From contig NMRA01000193.1 in NCBI GenBank assembly GCA_002633005.1, forward strand, positions 506,736 through 570,735: a stretch of DNA of 64,000 nt, written 5' to 3'. Source of the stretch: Phoronis australis. Lineage: Eukaryota > Phoronida > Phoronidae. Within the stretch, counting starts at the first letter, position 1; every line of letters begins with the position of its first letter. Below the pieces are notes generated by a model. That model was not told the origin of the DNA. It was given only the letters and a program-made list of their open reading frames with translations, and made no database searches. Shown here piece after piece: positions 1 through 11,358 of the stretch. The position numbers were made by a program, and so were the translations under genes.

Positions 1-1743
1 AAGTCACTGTCGCGACTGTGTTCGATTCTCGTGTTCTCAAGAAGTAGTCAGCTTCGACTCGTGAGTCTGGCTTGTTCTAATACGAAGACTTCCTAATATA
101 TTTCCCTCGTTTCGAATCAGTACTCAAATGGCGGTCCACACTTGCTGTAATCCTTAGCTCATTGAAGTTTGCATGCGTGTAAATTCTACCTACTAGCAAA
201 ACAAACAGAATGAGGACCAAGGAGACAAAAATATCACTTGTCCATGCTCACTTCCGTTGTGTGGCACTACAAGAGCGATCTTAGTAAATTACGTAGGACG
301 CGAGTATGGAAACTCAAAGAGGAAAAATTCCAGGACACATAAAATTATTGTCTAGGCAAAAATATTCGAGAAACAGACCAATCACGCTAATCATCATAAG
401 ACAACTCACTACTTTGTAAATGTGTAGAATTTAACAAAATATTTCTGTTGAGCTTGTTTGTCAGTTCATTAAACTTTGTCCTTAGTAAATCAGACATAAT
501 ATTTTATCTAGGTACCGTTGCACAGTTTAATTGATCTGACATTAAAGGTACTCCTGCGGTGACCAGGCGCATTCAAAATCAAAATTTTCAGTCCAAGTTG
601 GTGTACTTGTAAAAGACTTCCCCGCTCCACCTAACTACTTCAAACGGAAAAAACTGCCGTTCACCCTTCAGTAACTTGCGTAGTCCGAGTCCTTGTAAGC
701 AGCTTTTTGCCTGGATATTTGAAGGCATTTCAAAAACAATCCAAAATTCTCTTGTTCTAATTTCTATTTGCTCTATATTAGCATTGTCAAAAACACATCA
801 AAATAATTTAACAATAACTTGAACAAGTCTTGTCACTGAATCGGTGTTACTAAATGAACTTAGTAACGCGGGAGTCACATATAAGTAAACTAACTCAAAC
901 CGTTCTGCTGTGCAAATTGAATTAAAAATGTTTAGCACAAAAATACGAGTATTACCGATTGTTTTGTATGAGTCTGAGATTTTGGTACTTCATCCTGGAG
1001 AAGACACTCAAATCATGCACTATTAAATTTGCAATTTTTTATTGAGGTGTGGACATTATGTCTCAAACGCTACCGTGAGAGAACAGCTTCTTAGAGTGGC
1101 AACGACAAACACTGAGTCAAGATTATTAAGATGCCAATTTTACCAAGCCATTGTTGTATTAATTTATGCACTAGAGTGCAATATGAAACGACTAAACAAA
1201 ATAATTATGGCTGAGGTTTAAATGGCAACCCATTGTTATTTGTTATTTGCGTATAGTTTTGGAATTGTTTGGGTACAGCAAGGTGTCGGCCATACTACCT
1301 CATTCATAAGTAAATTTCAATTACGTTCCTGTGATTTTCACACTGGAGAAACAGTCGTTAGCTGTTAAAAAGAATTTTTGTTGAGGTATACACAGCACGT
1401 TTAAAAAATAGCAGCCCTCGCGAGATTATTAGTTCGGCGAATTCTTTATTTATAGTTAAGGGAAGGTTTACTGTTTTTATATATGCCGGAAGATACGGGT
1501 ATGTAGTACCTATGGAAAGGGACTAGAAACAGAAATACACTTTCTTCTCAAATGCAGTTTACATTGAGATTAATCAAAAATGGCGAATTTGCGCATTGCG
1601 TGTGACCTGATGAATAATATGACATCGATTTGTTCAGGCCTAATTCTAGTTCCGTTTTTTTATTAGATAAACACGGCGAAATGTAGTTTAAAATCGTATA
1701 ACATTCAGGCACAACACTCAGATATTGTCACTGACAAAAGTGC
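1..1743. other. Unassigned sequence downstream of receptor gene A
   Basis: No open frame of note, no recognisable domain and no tandem repeat was seen on either strand. The stretch is AT-rich and lies beyond the likely 3' end of the minus-strand gene A. It may include distal 3' UTR if the proximal polyadenylation signal is not used, since further minus-strand AATAAA-type hexamers occur near 1,660 and 1,445. Confidence 0.5.
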
Positions 1744-1749
1744 TTTATT
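1744..1749 (-). terminator. Candidate polyadenylation signal of receptor gene A
   Basis: The plus strand reads tttatt, so the minus strand reads AATAAA, about 345 bases beyond the gene A stop codon. It is the first canonical hexamer I noticed downstream of the stop. Such hexamers are common by chance in AT-rich DNA. Confidence 0.35.
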
Positions 1750-2091
1750 TCGAAGTGTTCCAACGTCATTATTACTCTCACATGGGCCAAGTTCGTCAGA
1801 TAACGTGGTCATGGAACGGAGTTCTTCGACTGTTTCAAAAACTCCTTCAGCTGTTTTCTAGAAACGCAACGTCTTCATTATGTATCCAATCTGTAGGCCT
1901 ATTCTGCATGTTTGTGGAAATCTCTTGGCACTCCTTGTGTCTGACCAATGCACCGATTTATAGTAGCCACCCGTTTTACCGAAAATGTACAATTGTCATG
2001 TTAGTGTTGTCTTGCGATTCATTGTTGCCTCACTTGTTCTCAGAATTTGAGTGATAGACGAAGACCTGAGATTGCCCCCTATTGTGTTCAG

Positions 2092-4402
2092 CTATGGAGC
2101 ACTTACGTTGCTCTCTCTGGTACAGTCTGAATGAATCTCATTCGTGTGTTTTGTTCGTGGGGATTTCATTTTCGTATCATCCTCACAGTTATCGTTGGGC
2201 AGCCTGCTAGGGCAGCAAACAGATCGATTTGTTGACGAGAAAGTATAAAGAATGGGATTTAGAGCCGAATTGATGGGCATGATAAAAATGGCGACCCATG
2301 AAGAGCCCTGGCGCCCTATGGTCACCCCAGAAAGGGCAATGACCCCTATGACACATATAGGAACCCAGCAGCAAAAGTCAGTTACAACGATGAGAATTAA
2401 TCGTCTAGCCAGTGCCATGTCTCGTGCAGAACGTTTTCGTTGAGATTTTTTCCTCTGTTTTTTCGCGTAAGTAAAGATGGCTATATAACCGGCGGCTATT
2501 AAGATAAAGCAAGAAAAATTGACGGCTAAGAAAAGGGCAGTGGAGTATTCCCATCCCGTGGACGAAATATTTCGAAGGGTGAATGGTAGACAGACGGATG
2601 TAGTACCATAGTACCCCGTACCATGCACAATGATAGGAACAGTCGCTATGACACAGCAAACCATCCACCCGGCTCCCATCACTGCAGCGGCCGACTTCTT
2701 GGAAAGAGATCGAAACTTGAAAGTAAACATCAACACCAGTACTCGGTCGACGGTGATTACAACAAGAGTGAACACCGACATTTCACAAGAGACTGTTGAA
2801 AGAAATCCCTGAAGCTGACACAAGAATCCATTGTTCCATTCTTTTTCAAACTGGTAAAACTTTCCTTGACTTTTAAAGTAACGGTCCGCCGCACCAATGA
2901 TCAACAAGTAGATGCCCATCAAGAAATCAGATACGCTAAGATTGAGTACCAGGAAAGAATTGACATTTTGCTTTTCAGTTTTTAAGCGCCATATGAAAAC
3001 AGCCAGGTTGCCAACAAAAGCGAACGCTCCCACAACCCACACAGCATAGCTAAGGAATTCGTTTGCTAACATGTCGTCGCATGACGAAAATTCATTTGCT
3101 TCTGGCAAACACTTAGCGGATGTATTCAATTCGCAGCAAAATCTAAAAGCATCCGAAGTGAGATGTTCAATGTAGATATTGCTGAACACCCCTGCCTCTA
3201 TTCTTAATGCTTCACTGTTATGTTGGATGTCTAGAGTGGCGATACGTCCTTCAAAAGCTTTCCTTGAAATGAATTCAAGAGCGTTGGAAGAGAGATCCAG
3301 ATGGTCAATATTGACTGCGTAGAAAGGTTTTTCATCAAGTCTAAGAAGCTGGTTTCCCTTCAAATTAAGGAACACCAAGTTTTGCATCTTGCTGAATGCA
3401 AAGGGCGGTATGACTGTGATGTTATTGTAAGATATATCAAGCGTTCCCAGATAGACGTACTCCGATAATGTGTTTGTCATCAGCTCTAAGGAATTGAAAG
3501 AAAAAAATAAGGCGCGCAATTCTTTGGAATACGACGGAATAACACGCAAATCATATCCAACGCAATCCATAGAGAAGATACTGCAGTTACAAGGTGCTGG
3601 GCAGTCTGAAGGCAATTTACAGTATTTCTCATCTTCTCCATACAAACAGTCTGGCTTACCGTCGCAGATCAAATCTTGATCTATACAAATACGTGTTCCG
3701 GGACATCTCAGTAAGTTAGGACAATTATACGATTCACACCCAATCTCGTCTTCGCCATTCAAACAGTCACGTGCACCATCGCAGACGCGCTGAAAATATA
3801 TGCAGTATGAGTTAGGACATTTAAACATCCCAGGGCATTGGAAACTCGAACAGTTTCGCAGATGACTAAAATCGCGACAACCGTCGACTTTTGGTTGACT
3901 GTAGTTATCGAGATTGTACACACATGCCAGCCCTCTCTTAAAACATTTGTTATGTTCGGCATAACAACGAACTTCGTTGCTGTTTTCACAAAATGGGCGA
4001 TAGTCGACGTAAATTTGAATTTTCGAACCAGTCTTAAGAATTTCCGTTTCACCTCTTAATGAATCTTTATAGTACAAACGTTCGTCCTCGGTAGCAAAGG
4101 ATGGGCAGTCAGGGACGAGGTCATTCTTTCGACTTAAAGGCAGACAAACTTCAGAATAACAACTGAATCCATCTTTGCAGTGACTTGTCCGTTTACAGTT
4201 ATCTGGTCTTTCGTCCTCTCCTGATGGACAATGTTGAACGAAATCACAAGTGTTATTTCCCGGTATACAGCTGCCGTCGTCACATCGGAATTCGTTCGAA
4301 GAGCAAAGCGGGTAAGAGCAATCTTTTTCATCTGAGTTATCTTTACAGTTACCAACGCGATCACAGTACAGAGAGTAAGAAATGCACTCGCCACTGGAAC
4401 AC
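2092..4402 (-). CDS. Gene A exon 3: LDLa array, LRRs and 7TM domain in one exon
   Basis: This exon encodes residues 1194-1963. The acceptor GCTACAG|GTG at 4,402 restores the LDLa cut by the intron. Further LDLa or LDLa-like modules lie at 1227-1263, 1269-1301 (lacks the final cysteine), 1332-1378 (degenerate), 1383-1416 and 1421-1455. LRRNT cysteines (CPAPCNC) precede about five LRRs with LxxLxLxxN spacing. Hinge cysteines at 1616-1635 match type C LGRs. Membrane landmarks are LNLSVSDFLMGIYLLIIG in TM2, VITVDRV in TM3 (DRV where DRY is usual), FCCWVP in TM6 and NSALNPILYTF in TM7. A CC pair at 1923-1924 could be palmitoylated. The cytoplasmic tail is short, about 45 residues. Confidence 0.9.
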
Positions 4403-7400
4403 CTGTAGCAAAACGTGTGTTTAGTATCACGTGGCAATCACATTTGTATCTGATTTGGAATAGATTTAGTAAACAAAACATAATAAAATTAGCTGACGTA
4501 TCAGCTAACTGAATCAGAAAAGTTGGTTATCTTCTTAAAGAACAACGTAGTTCGCACAATTGTAATATCCCTTAGTACTGACAAATGAAGTGGCATTGTG
4601 GACATGTTGTACCGTGGCGTCACTTGTTTACGTTGCTACTGTTTATAAATAAAATGTCATACCTGAACTTTCGTTCGCAAGTGCACTCTTTTTCGTCATC
4701 TCCTCCACTACAGTCTTTCACGCCGTCACACAGTCGTGTTTCAAATATACACGTTCTATCCTGACACCTGTATTGGTGAAGACCACACTGCTGACTGTCA
4801 AGAACGTCGCGCTCGCACAGCACATTAAGAGGTCCAGTTGGAAAACCCTTTCTTCTTTCCAGCCATTTTGAGGTATCCATGATGTCCGACTGGCTTTCTG
4901 AAAGATCCCAAATAAACGGTGGACGGTCACTGCAATCCCACTGCTTTATTCGGAAATCAAATACATTTCCAACGACTCCTTCCAACTCTAGCCTATACTC
5001 ATCCCATTTCTGCTCAACAATATTGATTATTCGACACGTTGTGTTCCTTTGCTTCAGCCATATGCCACGGTACTTTGGGTGGTGTTTCCAAAGGGACAAG
5101 TGGTATGTTATTATGTTCATATCCTTTGTTCCAATGTCTGCTACTTTACTTCCGACACGTGCACACATGATTTCTGCTTGTGAATAGTTCAGCGACGTCC
5201 AGCTGCTATGCTTACTCGTTTCCAATCTAATACATTTCTGACTGCTCTCCATGTATGTCCAATGGCGTGGACAGGCAGAAAGAGTGCTGTCAATTTTAAC
5301 GTTTGACAGTGTCACAGAGGATGATGGTACAGGTTTCTTGCATACATACGATGGTGTTTCAAAAGGGTAATTACACGGAAGTTTGGCCCAATGTGTTTTG
5401 GATGTCAGGCGAATACTGCTATCGGGAACATACATTATTGTACAAAGTGATACCGGATCCAATACTGGCTGAAGCCGACTGCTACCTATGACGAACTGAA
5501 CAACTGTATCGGGCACAAACATTGTTTCTTCCTGAGTTACGTAATCTGAAAAAATACGCCTGTGCCAGTCAGCAAAACGAAACTGGGATCCATCAGCCCA
5601 ACTAACGTTACTGCCCTGAAATCCAAAAATAATGAATGCATTATTTTGTACGCAATATTCGTATGATATTGTATTTGAAATGATCGTTTAGATTGTTCTA
5701 ATGATAGAAGAATGATTTGGAGTGAAATGGAGATCTTAAAAGACTCGCGTTATTGAAATGGAGATATTAAAGGACTCGAATTATATAACCTCAATGGTTT
5801 CATTGAAACAAGATTGAAGTAACTGAAGCTGTTCTTTGAGATTGCCGTCCCAACCTTTAAAGAGGCATGTAACGCGAAAGCTTGTCAAAAATATTTTTTA
5901 AACAATGCATGACGAAAGTGCCATCTCACAACGTCCACAACACTGAGTAATTCAGACACGCCTATGAGGACATTTCAAGAAAAAATAAAAGAATTCACGA
6001 TTTTTGAAATACGCGCAAAGGAAAAACTCTGTGGTTACGACAGAGTTTCTAATCTCCCTCTCACTTATAATAAATGCGCGCGTGAGTTCAGAATCAGTTG
6101 CTTTAAGTCGCTTGAGGTCAAAAGTCACGAAAATGACGAAGTGGCGAGCAGTTGACAGGTGTTTTTTTTGAAATTTGAAACTGAAAGAAATTGATTTGAG
6201 ATCAAGATAAACTGAATTCTGTTTCAAAGGCAGAAAACCATATTGAAAATTGCAATTTAGTCTGCTTATCACGTTCCAGGCCTCTTTAAACAACGTGATT
6301 GAAATACATTGAAATACCTGTCCTTTTAAGCCAATGAACAGAAGGTTGTATTGGCGAGAAGAACCTTCGCTTCTCCAATGTGTGGCAAGCATTTGCTTCA
6401 AAAACAAAAGTTCCTGCTCATCCCGGACAGACGTCAACACTGCTCCTTCGTTAGTACACATCTCCATGGCGTTATTCCACGTGAACCCCTTCTTGGAATT
6501 TGCAGTTTTAAATGTGTAACAGTTTCCCTGGTAATAGAAATAATTTCCCTGGCATTCAGAAACATTTTGTAGAAGCGGTCGTGGAATTTCGACAACACTG
6601 AACTCAAGAGTGAACCAAAAGCTTGGTTGAACTGTTACAGTGACGTAATCAGTGTTTATGCTATAGTAAACATATACATTTCCATGCCGTTGCACGCTTG
6701 GCGCTTGTGCCTTTACAAACGAACCTGCATCGCAACGGTGTTTGAAGAGTCGCTCCATTACATTCAATACTTTCTTGTTATCGGCGTCATTTTCTGTTGT
6801 GAAACGAATTCGATAACGGGAAAAGCCCCCGTCTTTATCGTTGCAGTTTTCCTTCCTTCGAGAAAGTATTAACGTACACGTGGTGTCTCCAATAGGGCCG
6901 TAGCTAAGTAAATTACCGGAATATTTAGTTGATGGCAACCTCCAATAACGCCCACATGGTGCAGAAGTGGTCGACTGAGTATTTCGACATGAAATGTCAG
7001 CACACTGCTTGCTTTCTGCTTTCGTAACGTTGTGAACGGATATTGTGATGCGGGTCACTTGCACGGAACCGGGACAGATGGACAGGATAGCTGAAAGCGC
7101 TTGAACCTCCGTAAATGTGCATGTTGGCAAATATGGTTTTTCTTGAAGATAGTATTGAAGGCAGCCGACTTTGCGTTGGCATTTGTAACCCGTCGACAGT
7201 GGTGAAGGGTTTACTTGCATTCGAGTATTGTTACTAAATTTGTGGGACAGGGGAAAGGCTTTGACACCGTAACCATGTACTGCGTTATGTGGAATGTCCA
7301 TCAAAATAACGCACGACCTCCCGTCGATATTCACTGGAGTTGATGAACTTGAATAAACAGCAGCGCAATCTGTCTCGCTTATAAATGCACTAATTTCATC

Positions 7401-8945
7401 AGCGTAATTTTTTCGATTTTTGTATAACACGACAGTCAGGTACATTTGGGTTGAATATATAATAATGGGATCTGATGGTTTACAGAACGGTCCTATCATC
7501 TTATTTGGATTATCGGGTGAAGCACCGTCGTAAACTGCGTATCCAAGTGTGCTGCAATCGTTGTCAACAGCTGGTACTTTATTTATAAGTAACTTTACAA
7601 AGTTATTCGGGTTTGAAGCTCTAAACACCCAGACACAGTTCCCAGCGAATGATCCTTTTAAAGAAGCCAGAATCGGGACTCCAGTTACAAGATTATCCTT
7701 GCGAACGGGTCCGGTACAAAATGAGGGTAGATCATCACGGTATACAGAGCGATATTCAAAGGAAAAGTTCATCGACATATCCAGCATCGATAATAAGACT
7801 GATATCTTTGACTGGGGAAAGCGTTGCTCCCCTCTTGAAATGCCATTTAAGTTGAACTTGTGCGTTTCCTTGCATGTCCATTTGAATAAGCCGTCATACA
7901 TCTTTAATGTGAAAATACCGTTATCCAAGTTTTGTGGTGAGATAGACGTATTCCATGACAAAATAATTTCATGTCCAATAGGGACATTGATTTCCCATAT
8001 AAAGATGTTGACAAACTGACGTATAAAAGAAGGCAAACAGCTGTTCACTGCTGTTGCACAGCTGACGGAACCCACTGACTCTCTTGGAAGCTTCACTATT
8101 CCACCGATTGTTTGTGGAACGCCAGACTTAGGTACGCCTTTGTAAGAAACGTGGAATTGTGACAGCATGACACTGTCAGTTGTTTCAAACACTATCACTC
8201 CTTTATGAGATGAAGAGTACAAAACTTCGGTAATCCTTGCACCACAGAATTTTCCTAACAAGTTTGTTTTGTTGCCAATCCTTTCAAAAATCATCAACTT
8301 AATATATTCGCAATTATTTGAATATTCCATTTTCAAATTAGTAATTGTTATTTGTAGAGCTTCATAATTCTTCACGCTAAAATCAACACTACAATATTTA
8401 TACGAACTTGCGTCTTCTGGCGGAAGTTTGACCACTTGCATATTCAGGTCGTGTTTACAGTCATCATCGTGTTTCATCTGATGGATTCCTCTATATTCTA
8501 AGGCGAGCTGCACACTGTGCATTCCAAGATGGTGCAATGTAATTTTTACCGTAGTGGCGTTCAAAATCCACAGACGGTCTTGAAGGTCGTCCACTGTTCC
8601 ACAAAGAACGTACTCATTCTTACTTGTGTACAATTTTGTCGATGTTGTTAAATAATACCCAATAACACCTGGTACAACTCGTTCAATTTTAAGATAAGGT
8701 CCCCCTGAGTTGTTACAGTGCGGTGACGACGTGATGAACATGTCAATAAAGCCTAGCTGTATCCGACCACCTTCCTTTGGCCCAAGTGACACCGTCCATG
8801 TGTTGTGGACTCCAGACAAGACGCTGTTGTATTTTTCTCCAGCTATTATTGTCCCCGACAAGTGCTTTAGTTCGTCTGATGCACAGCGAAGAACACAGAG
8901 GAGTAGCAAAATGAATCCTGCAACCGGGACCACTGTAAACTTCAT
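2092..8945 (-). CDS. Receptor gene A: CUB / C-type lectin / LDLa / LRR / 7TM receptor (type C LGR, GRL101-like)
   Basis: Three coding exons join in frame: 8,945-6,318, 5,615-4,663 and 4,402-2,092 (2,628 + 953 + 2,311 bases), giving 1,963 residues. Introns are 702 bases (phase 0) and 260 bases (phase 2), all GT-AG. Domain order: signal peptide 1-23; CUB-like modules about 25-152, 163-269, 278-398 and 410-527; cysteine-containing spacer 530-795; C-type-lectin-like domains about 798-968 and 991-1145; LDLa modules 1153-1455; LRRNT 1461-1474; LRRs 1487-1612; seven TM helices about 1645-1917. The predicted role is a plasma-membrane GPCR. The 7TM and LRR parts belong to the relaxin-receptor/GRL101 group (established family), and the ligand is unknown. 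The start chosen is the ATG at 8,945, because it opens directly onto a signal peptide. An in-frame ATG at 9,023 would prefix 26 residues and lies beyond a likely 5'-UTR splice acceptor. Splicing is inferred, without transcript evidence. Confidence 0.88.
4663..5615 (-). CDS. Gene A exon 2: rest of lectin domain 1, lectin domain 2, first LDLa
   Basis: This exon encodes residues 877-1193. The acceptor is TTTCAG|GGC at 5,615. The start GSNVSWADGSQFRFADWH is the W-x-DG core of a C-type lectin fold, completing domain 1, which ends at CNYPFETPSYVCKK. Domain 2 runs from CPRHWTYMESSQKC (991) to GPLNVLCERD (about 1145). A canonical LDLa follows at 1153-1187 with the acidic CDGVKDCSGGDDEKEC end. The second LDLa starts and is cut by the phase-2 intron (donor TTCAG|GTATGA at 4,662). 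Neither lectin domain shows the classic WND or EPN/QPD calcium-sugar motif. Confidence 0.83.
5723..5785. repeat. Two-copy 32-bp tandem repeat in gene A intron 1
   Basis: A unit starting gaaatggagat and ending near gactcg...ttat occurs twice head to tail (5,723-5,754 and 5,755-5,785) with a few mismatches. It is a minor intronic repeat with no evident function. Confidence 0.6.
6318..8945 (-). CDS. Gene A exon 1: signal peptide, CUB modules, first half of lectin domain 1
   Basis: This exon encodes residues 1-876. The first 23 residues are basic-hydrophobic (FILLLLCVLRCAS), as in a signal peptide. The module at 163-269 is the clearest CUB, with paired cysteines, a CEY-type turn and LLGKFCG near 229-234. 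The module at 410-527 has GNCVWVFRAS, a YAVYDG turn and GPFC. The lectin-like fold begins at C798 with NYFYYQGNCY, then FTWNNAMEMC and a LLFIGLKGQ strand. The exon ends at 6,318 with donor CAG|GTATTT between codons. Several N-x-S/T sites fit an extracellular glycosylated chain. Boundaries of CUB-like modules 1 and 3 are approximate. Confidence 0.85.
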
Positions 8946-8974
8946 TTTGAACCGGCTGCTCAATGCAAATTCGC
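8946..8974 (-). promoter_or_regulatory. Candidate 5'-UTR splice acceptor before the gene A start codon
   Basis: On the minus strand, ACTTTACAG|GCGAAT ends at 8,975 and leaves a 29-base leader before the ATG at 8,945 (A at position -3). Gene B has a similar acceptor 41 bases before its ATG. This suggests both genes have an upstream non-coding first exon, which I could not locate. If true, the longer in-frame start at 9,023 lies inside an intron. Confidence 0.35.
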
Positions 8975-9963
8975 CTGTAAAGTATGTTCCACAATTTCTA
9001 CAAGGTGGTACAAAGAGTGTCATATTTTACACTTCATCATGTTTTCAAACGGTGTAGACAGCAGGTCTGTGAGATGTTCTTGGAACCAAAATGGATAAAA
9101 ATGGGATGAACAATAAGAAACAACGGATAAAAATCGTCGAAATTGACCTTTCCATAAACGGATGCTTTTGACGCAGAGAGTTTAGGCGAGACATTGGAAA
9201 TCACAATGTATATGGCAGGTGGACAACTGGGCGTTTGATGGACCAGTCTCTTGAGATTGAAAATATAGCAAATAACAACCATGGTCACATTGACAGCCAA
9301 AACGCTCGCCCTGGCCAAAGTTGTTGGGGAGCTATTCCTTTTCCCATCAAACAAGCGTGGGACGCTTTTCATTCCTCTGACCGTGATCCTCACCAAATGC
9401 TAGTTGTTTTGCCGTATTGCGATTTTCTGCATTTTGTTGAACGGAGGACCCATCTGGAAAATGCTCGTAATTGATGACCTTGATATACCAAGTTCGCGAG
9501 ACGCAATTTGAGATCTCGAGGACACCACAAGCCGTTCCCGCAAGGGAGTTCTGGCTAAAAGAGGCAGATCGCTCTGAAAGTGACCGTTATTGTTTTTTTC
9601 ATCCCTTACGTTATCCTAAGTTTTGTCCACCAAAATTTCAACTGTCCCTCTATCAGGTACGCTGTTCTTGCCAAAATCTCACCTGCATTGTCTCTGTGTC
9701 AAAAGCACGGATCAAGTTAATGGAAAAGTAGTCTTCAACAAATTTCCCGCTGCTGTTTAGTGTCCTGTCCAATCGGACTCATTTTGGTGTCAAAGAAATT
9801 TACCCGTGTCTGCTATTTGTTACACCATCTGAAAAACATGGCAAAATGTAATTTAGGATAAACTAAACATAGGACACTTTTTAGAACACCCTGTATGTTA
9901 AATATGTGACATATCATATCAATTTTATGCGGGTAATTGGACCTACTTTGTGAAGACGCCACT
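8975..9963. other. Upstream flank of gene A, no assignable gene
   Basis: A minus-strand open stretch at 9,037-9,396 (119 codons) contains hydrophobic runs (LARASVLAVNVTMVVICYIF). They could be a TM6-TM7 remnant of another rhodopsin-like receptor, but no diagnostic motif survives and the flanks are frame-broken. Near 9,880-9,900 the sequence ends in an acaccctgta-type terminus often seen in DNA transposons. I assign nothing firmly here. Confidence 0.3.
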
Positions 9964-10116
9964 AATAGCGGATTTGCAGCGCAAACGAACTACGCATTGC
10001 GCATGTGCGAGTTACTTCCTGCGCAAAGGCTCATGGGATAGCTTGTGGTCAGGCATGTCTTGAGCAGGCTGGATAGTGTATGCATTTGGAGTGATTTGCA
10101 AACTAAAAACCATGTT

Positions 10117-11358
10117 TCATTTTTTTTGCTTTATAATACCAAGCAAGTCCTCTCTCTCGTTTGTAAACACAGCGTAGCTATGATCAGTGACCGTGTGACC
10201 GAGGGCACGACTGTCGTCATGTTCAGTATTGGGGCTATCGGCGTTGATTTCGAAATCTCCTCCGGTTTCAGACAAGTTGATAGTTATGGGGTTGCTTAAC
10301 TTTTGTAGCTTTCGCCGTGGATATGCTGGAGACGTTAATTTTAAGAGGAAACTCCGTCGGAATGTTGTTCTCATACGTCTTTTTCCATCAGGAAAATGTT
10401 CGCTGCACACACGATGGCCCCTAGGCTAGGCAATTACATCGCACTGGATGCCGCAGGCATTCAGGGGCGATAGTACGTCCTCACAAAAAGTTACTCATTT
10501 CAAAATACAGCAAATAAAATCAAATGAACCATACATATAGGAACACGGAGTTATAATTAACACATACCACGACTTTGGATACAATTTAGTTACCAAAACA
10601 TGAACAAATCGATGAAAATCTGTCGCGGTTTGCTCGAGTTTCTCTCAGTTACCGGGTGCCATTTTGAGGAAGTTACGTGAAATTACGCATGTTGACGAAT
10701 AAAAAGTCCAAGGGACACACATCTTACAAGTTTACCCGATACCTTCTCATGCTATTTTACAAGTGTCGCGCGCTAGCGTCACGCGCTTCGCTCAGTCTCG
10801 CGCTAACCTTTGCCTAACTCACGTGATTCAGTTGACATGCTTTGTGGTTATCGCGCACGCGGTGATAAAATTAACGGCAACCAAAAAAGTGAAGTTGTAA
10901 TTCTTCACCAAAGTCAACTTAATTCTCACAACTAAGCTTCATCAAAGATATGTGTAGAAGTAGAAAGGACCAATGATGAAAGTAAGTGTTTTTTAAAGTT
11001 TTAATTGTAGATTGTATTTTTGACGAGGTGAAAACTCGAAATCGGTATCCCAAATCCGGTCACGGCCAGTTTAAAATACACTGAAGTAACGAAATGAATA
11101 CAGAAAGCGAATGGAAGTATTGTAGCCCCTATATGGCCAACCGAGGGGCTACGTGTTGCCTACTAGATGGCCCCGCGTTGGTTTGAATGCGCTAAATCTC
11201 CCCTTACTCCCAGCTCTCCTAATGTTGTTTATCCATTTTTCACGAAGTTCTTGGTTTGCAGGGAACACATAAAAACTCAGATTTTTATCTCTCTTGTTGT
11301 TTTTGAAGCAGCCAGGAACACAACAAGTGTATCCGCCGTAAGTTTTCTTCGCGCTCAT
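10117..11358 (-). pseudogene. THAP-domain transposase fragment, split by a nested insertion
   Basis: The N-terminal part starts at the ATG at 11,358 (MSAKKTYGGYTCCVPGC) and has the C-x4-C pair, the FYVFP motif and the REKWINNIRRAG tryptophan helix of a THAP zinc finger. The C-terminal half of the finger resumes at about 10,413 with RVCSEHFPDGKRR and reads to a stop at 10,117. Removing the insertion at 10,422-11,166 plus one target-duplication copy (753 bases in total) leaves 489 bases, an open 162-residue frame. THAP domains bind DNA at transposon ends in P-type transposases. No DDE-type catalytic region follows, so activity in cis is not expected. The last codons may run into an intron. Confidence 0.75.
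10422..11166. mobile_element. Nested 745-bp TIR element with 8-bp target duplication (hAT- or P-like MITE)
   Basis: The element is flanked by perfect direct repeats atggcccc at 10,414-10,421 and 11,167-11,174. Its ends are imperfect inverted repeats: taggctaggcaa at the left, and ctagtaggcaa when the right end is read inverted. It sits inside the THAP finger, and its precise removal reconnects the reading frame. This is strong evidence for a genuine insertion. No ORF is recognisable inside, so it is non-autonomous. An 8-bp duplication fits hAT or P superfamilies. Confidence 0.75.

Noticed and set aside
1725-2054. 109-codon plus-strand ORF
   Set aside because: Antisense to the probable 3' UTR of gene A; no domain or splice context.
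9037-9480. Remnant of another 7TM receptor upstream of gene A
   Set aside because: Hydrophobic segments only; no NPxxY, CWxP or DRY-type motif, and frames are broken.
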